Positions 27,242-28,585 of a stretch of 28,585 nucleotides of DNA are shown in pieces. The stretch lies in the NCBI GenBank assembly GCA_016840645.1, contig JAEORY010000005.1, forward strand, positions 1-28,585, read 5' to 3'. The number at the start of each line of letters is the position of its first letter. Positions within the stretch are counted from its first letter, which is position 1. The stretch comes from Candidatus Borrarchaeota archaeon (GTDB lineage Archaea > Asgardarchaeota > Sifarchaeia > Borrarchaeales > Borrarchaeaceae). The notes under the pieces were generated by a model that was given only the letters and a program-made list of their open reading frames with translations, was not told the DNA's origin and ran no database searches. The position numbers and the translations under genes are program-made.

Positions 27242-27267
27242 CCCGATTTTTGAATCAAAACATAATA
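27242..27267 (+). promoter_or_regulatory. phage promoter CCCG-N16-ATAATA
   Basis: CCCG 27242-27245 and ATAATA 27262-27267, followed by TCGAAAGGATG. Confidence 0.85.
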
Positions 27268-27287
27268 ATATCGAAAGGATGAATCTC

Positions 27288-27515
27288 ATGAAAACAATAA
27301 CAGCAGAAGTCTATTATGGATATTATTCTGGTGATGCACAGATGTGGGACACTGAATATGTAGAGATACCGGCCGACACGCCCGAAGAACAATATGAGGA
27401 AGTAGCAAAAGGAGTTTTTCAAGAGATGCTTTTTGCTAATACAGACAGATATCCAACTATTGCTTTTTGGGGATTTTATTCTATAGATAACGATCCGGTA
27501 GACGATGAAAAATAA
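27288..27515 (+). CDS. acidic hypothetical protein (75 aa)
   Basis: Start at ATG 27288, correctly spaced from GAAAGGA; an in-frame ATG at 27279 overlaps that site. Starts MKTITAEVYYGYYSGDAQMW; acidic, with several aromatic residues and a PVDDEK end. No motif recognised. Confidence 0.7.
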   Translation: MKTITAEVYYGYYSGDAQMWDTEYVEIPADTPEEQYEEVAKGVFQEMLFANTDRYPTIAFWGFYSIDNDPVDDEK

Positions 27516-27519
27516 TTTT

Positions 27520-27545
27520 CCCGATGGGAATTATAATAAGTAATA
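27520..27545 (+). promoter_or_regulatory. phage promoter CCCG-N16-GTAATA
   Basis: CCCG 27520-27523 and GTAATA 27540-27545; a TATAAT also lies inside the spacer (27532-27537). Confidence 0.8.
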
Positions 27546-27563
27546 CTATTGAAACGATAAAAA

Positions 27564-27770
27564 ATGTTAGCACTTGTAATTATAGCATGGACAACATTGG
27601 CTATATCAACTTTTTGTTTGTTTGGGACTCATAACGATAGGGTTAGTTCCAGTCGCTCTAGTTATGATGTATGGGATTTGTTAGAACTGGTAATTGGAGT
27701 TGTAGTAAGAATATTTTGGGGGGAGTTCTTATTACTTTCGCTTGACATTCTCTCCAAGCTAAAGCATTAG
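27564..27770 (+). CDS. membrane protein, 3' end probably replaced by an inserted element
   Basis: GAAACGATAAAA precedes ATG 27564. Starts MLALVIIAWTTLAISTFCLF (helix 1), a Ser-rich polar loop, then helix 2 (LLELVIGVVVRIFWGEFLLL). The last ten codons (from about 27741) are read from the end of the minus-strand IS605-like element, so the native C-terminus appears truncated or replaced. Confidence 0.6.
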   Translation: MLALVIIAWTTLAISTFCLFGTHNDRVSSSRSSYDVWDLLELVIGVVVRIFWGEFLLLSLDILSKLKH

Positions 27771-27850
27771 GAGATTCCTGCTTCACAGCTTCAGTTAACG
27801 ACCTGACAACTCCACAGGCTCTACCCCACTGTCCGTGGGTGAATTTTTTA
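27742..27850 (-). mobile_element. IS200/IS605-family right-end relic (TnpB 3' end / omega-RNA scaffold)
   Basis: On the minus strand GAAGCAGGAATCTCC is followed by a hairpin (GGAGA/TCTCC) and ends in TGTCAA at 27742-27747, the layout I recall for tnpB right ends (GAAGCAGGAATCCCC, hairpin, GTCAA). One minus frame reads HGQWGRACGVVRSLTEAVKQ, resembling TnpB C-termini with the RACG phrase. The rest of tnpB is absent. If an omega-RNA is made, its guide would be the sequence beyond the TCAA, that is the minus strand of about 27722-27741. A TTAATCTCT/AGAGATTAA hairpin lies nearby (about 27864-27890). Confidence 0.5.
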
Positions 27851-28130
27851 AAAATAAAGTTTGTTAATCTCTTTGGTTTTCAGAGATTAATATTTAAACC
27901 TTTTAACGAGTTTTACAAAAAACAAGGATTTATGTTTTAAAACCAGTTACTCTATTTACTTATAAAAAAGCTATTTATATATCGACAGAAGAAGGAAAAA
28001 TCTTTAATAAAATTTATGAAGAAATAGTTTTGATTCATCCCCAAGTTAAAACATAGGAGCTTTCTCAGAACGGTCAAGTAAATGCGTGGTCGAAAACACA
28101 GAAATCAACAAAAGAAATAATATTTTTGAA
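27771..28130. other. intergenic region holding the IS relic and no gene
   Basis: Beyond the IS605-like end and the hairpin at about 27864-27890, the stretch 27891-28130 has no convincing frame or promoter on either strand. A GGTCAA near 28071-28078, followed by GTAAATG, resembles another IS605-type terminus, but support is weak. Plus- and minus-strand genes converge here. Confidence 0.4.
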
Positions 28131-28585
28131 TTATTTATCAAACATGTTAAAAATTCTTTTTGATAAATCGTCATCGGTTTCATTGGGATGTCTATATTGA
28201 TATCGATCTATTTGTCTTTGAACAACGTAGTCTGGTATCGTTTTGTTTATATCTTGTCTATTTTTATTTTTTTGTTGCTCAGAAAGAAAATTAAAGTTCC
28301 ATTTACCTTCTGGTGTTTTTAGATTTTCATCCCAATTTGGTTCGACATATTTAATAGTGTAACCGTATTTTTTTGCTAATTTTATATAATAGAAAAACTC
28401 ATTAAATTTAACATTAGTGTTGTCTATAACAACTAAAGGAGCACCGTTTTGCATTGCTTTTTCTGTCCTGTCTTGATTCCATTTGTGAGCAACAGATAAC
28501 TTCTTAGGATCAAAATTATAGTTTCCTTCATCATCATAAAAATAATCGTCAGTACTTAATACAACACCTTCTTTTCCTAGTTCAG
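28131..28585 (-). CDS. P-loop kinase of the AAA_33/N4BP2L type (5' end outside window)
   Basis: Open on the minus strand from the window edge to a stop at 28131-28133, with at least 151 residues visible. Reading inward: LSTDDYFYDDEGNYNFDPKK, AHKWNQDRTEKAMQNG, PLVVIDNTNVKFNEFFYYIK, KYGYTIKYVEPNWDEN. The STDD substrate segment and the VVIDNTN Walker-B-like strand are typical of polynucleotide-kinase-like P-loop proteins; the Walker A would lie beyond the edge. A 5'-kinase would complement the Rnl1-type ligase and RlaP-like enzyme. It is the only recognised minus-strand gene. Confidence 0.75.
   Translation of the reverse strand, partial: ELGKEGVVLSTDDYFYDDEGNYNFDPKKLSVAHKWNQDRTEKAMQNGAPLVVIDNTNVKFNEFFYYIKLAKKYGYTIKYVEPNWDENLKTPEGKWNFNFLSEQQKNKNRQDINKTIPDYVVQRQIDRYQYRHPNETDDDLSKRIFNMFDK

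Overview
The window looks like an AT-rich genome segment of a large tailed bacteriophage (jumbo-phage style). It has tightly packed, almost entirely plus-strand small genes, ATGA overlaps, many short membrane proteins, homing endonucleases, a phage-type tmRNA, its own nucleic-acid ligases and its own sigma-like factor. No virion gene is recognisable; a short C-terminal fragment at the left edge is the only candidate. The host cannot be fixed from the sequence.

Layout. 1-2.1 kb is mostly non-coding, with a 25-bp tandem repeat, a heptamer repeat, extended -10 promoters and a small RNA closed by an 11-bp stem. 2.1-5.7 kb holds small membrane proteins and a RadA-like ATPase. 5.74-9.01 kb is an RNA island broken by two genes. 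It contains a Ro60 (TROVE/vWA) protein preceded by three Y-RNA-like elements, the third carrying a circularly permuted tRNA domain as in YrlA RNAs. It also contains three tRNA-like genes with unusable anticodon loops, a ~470-nt RNA with pieces resembling the 23S rRNA GTPase-associated centre and the sarcin-ricin loop, and a tmRNA with a terminator. 9.1-15.8 kb: zinc ribbon, GHKL ATPase with HExxH motif, ankyrin protein, radical SAM, Rnl1-like RNA ligase and an HNH endonuclease. 15.9-28.5 kb: AT-hook-like protein, a second tRNA-like RNA with a pseudoknot, glycosyltransferase, a WGR-PARP protein, a LAGLIDADG endonuclease, an ATP-dependent ligase, an AbrB-like protein, an RlaP-like nucleotidyltransferase, a sigma factor, a relic IS605/TnpB right end and a minus-strand P-loop kinase.

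Regulation. At least 22 intergenic sites share CCCG, 15-16 nt, then (G/A)TAAT(A/G), usually followed by GAAAGGA ribosome-binding sites. This is probably a phage-specific promoter class, and the sigma-like protein in the window is a natural candidate reader. Two of these promoters are built into the 3' arm of terminators. A second class, TGTTATAAT extended -10 sites, precedes RNA loci.

Themes. RNA mimicry and RNA repair dominate: Ro60 with Y RNAs, tmRNA, tRNA mimics, an rRNA mimic, RNA ligase, an RlaP-like enzyme and a P-loop kinase. The least expected item is the rRNA-like RNA at about 8111-8579. It may be a decoy or docking platform for factors, or toxins, that act on the ribosomal GTPase centre and sarcin-ricin loop.
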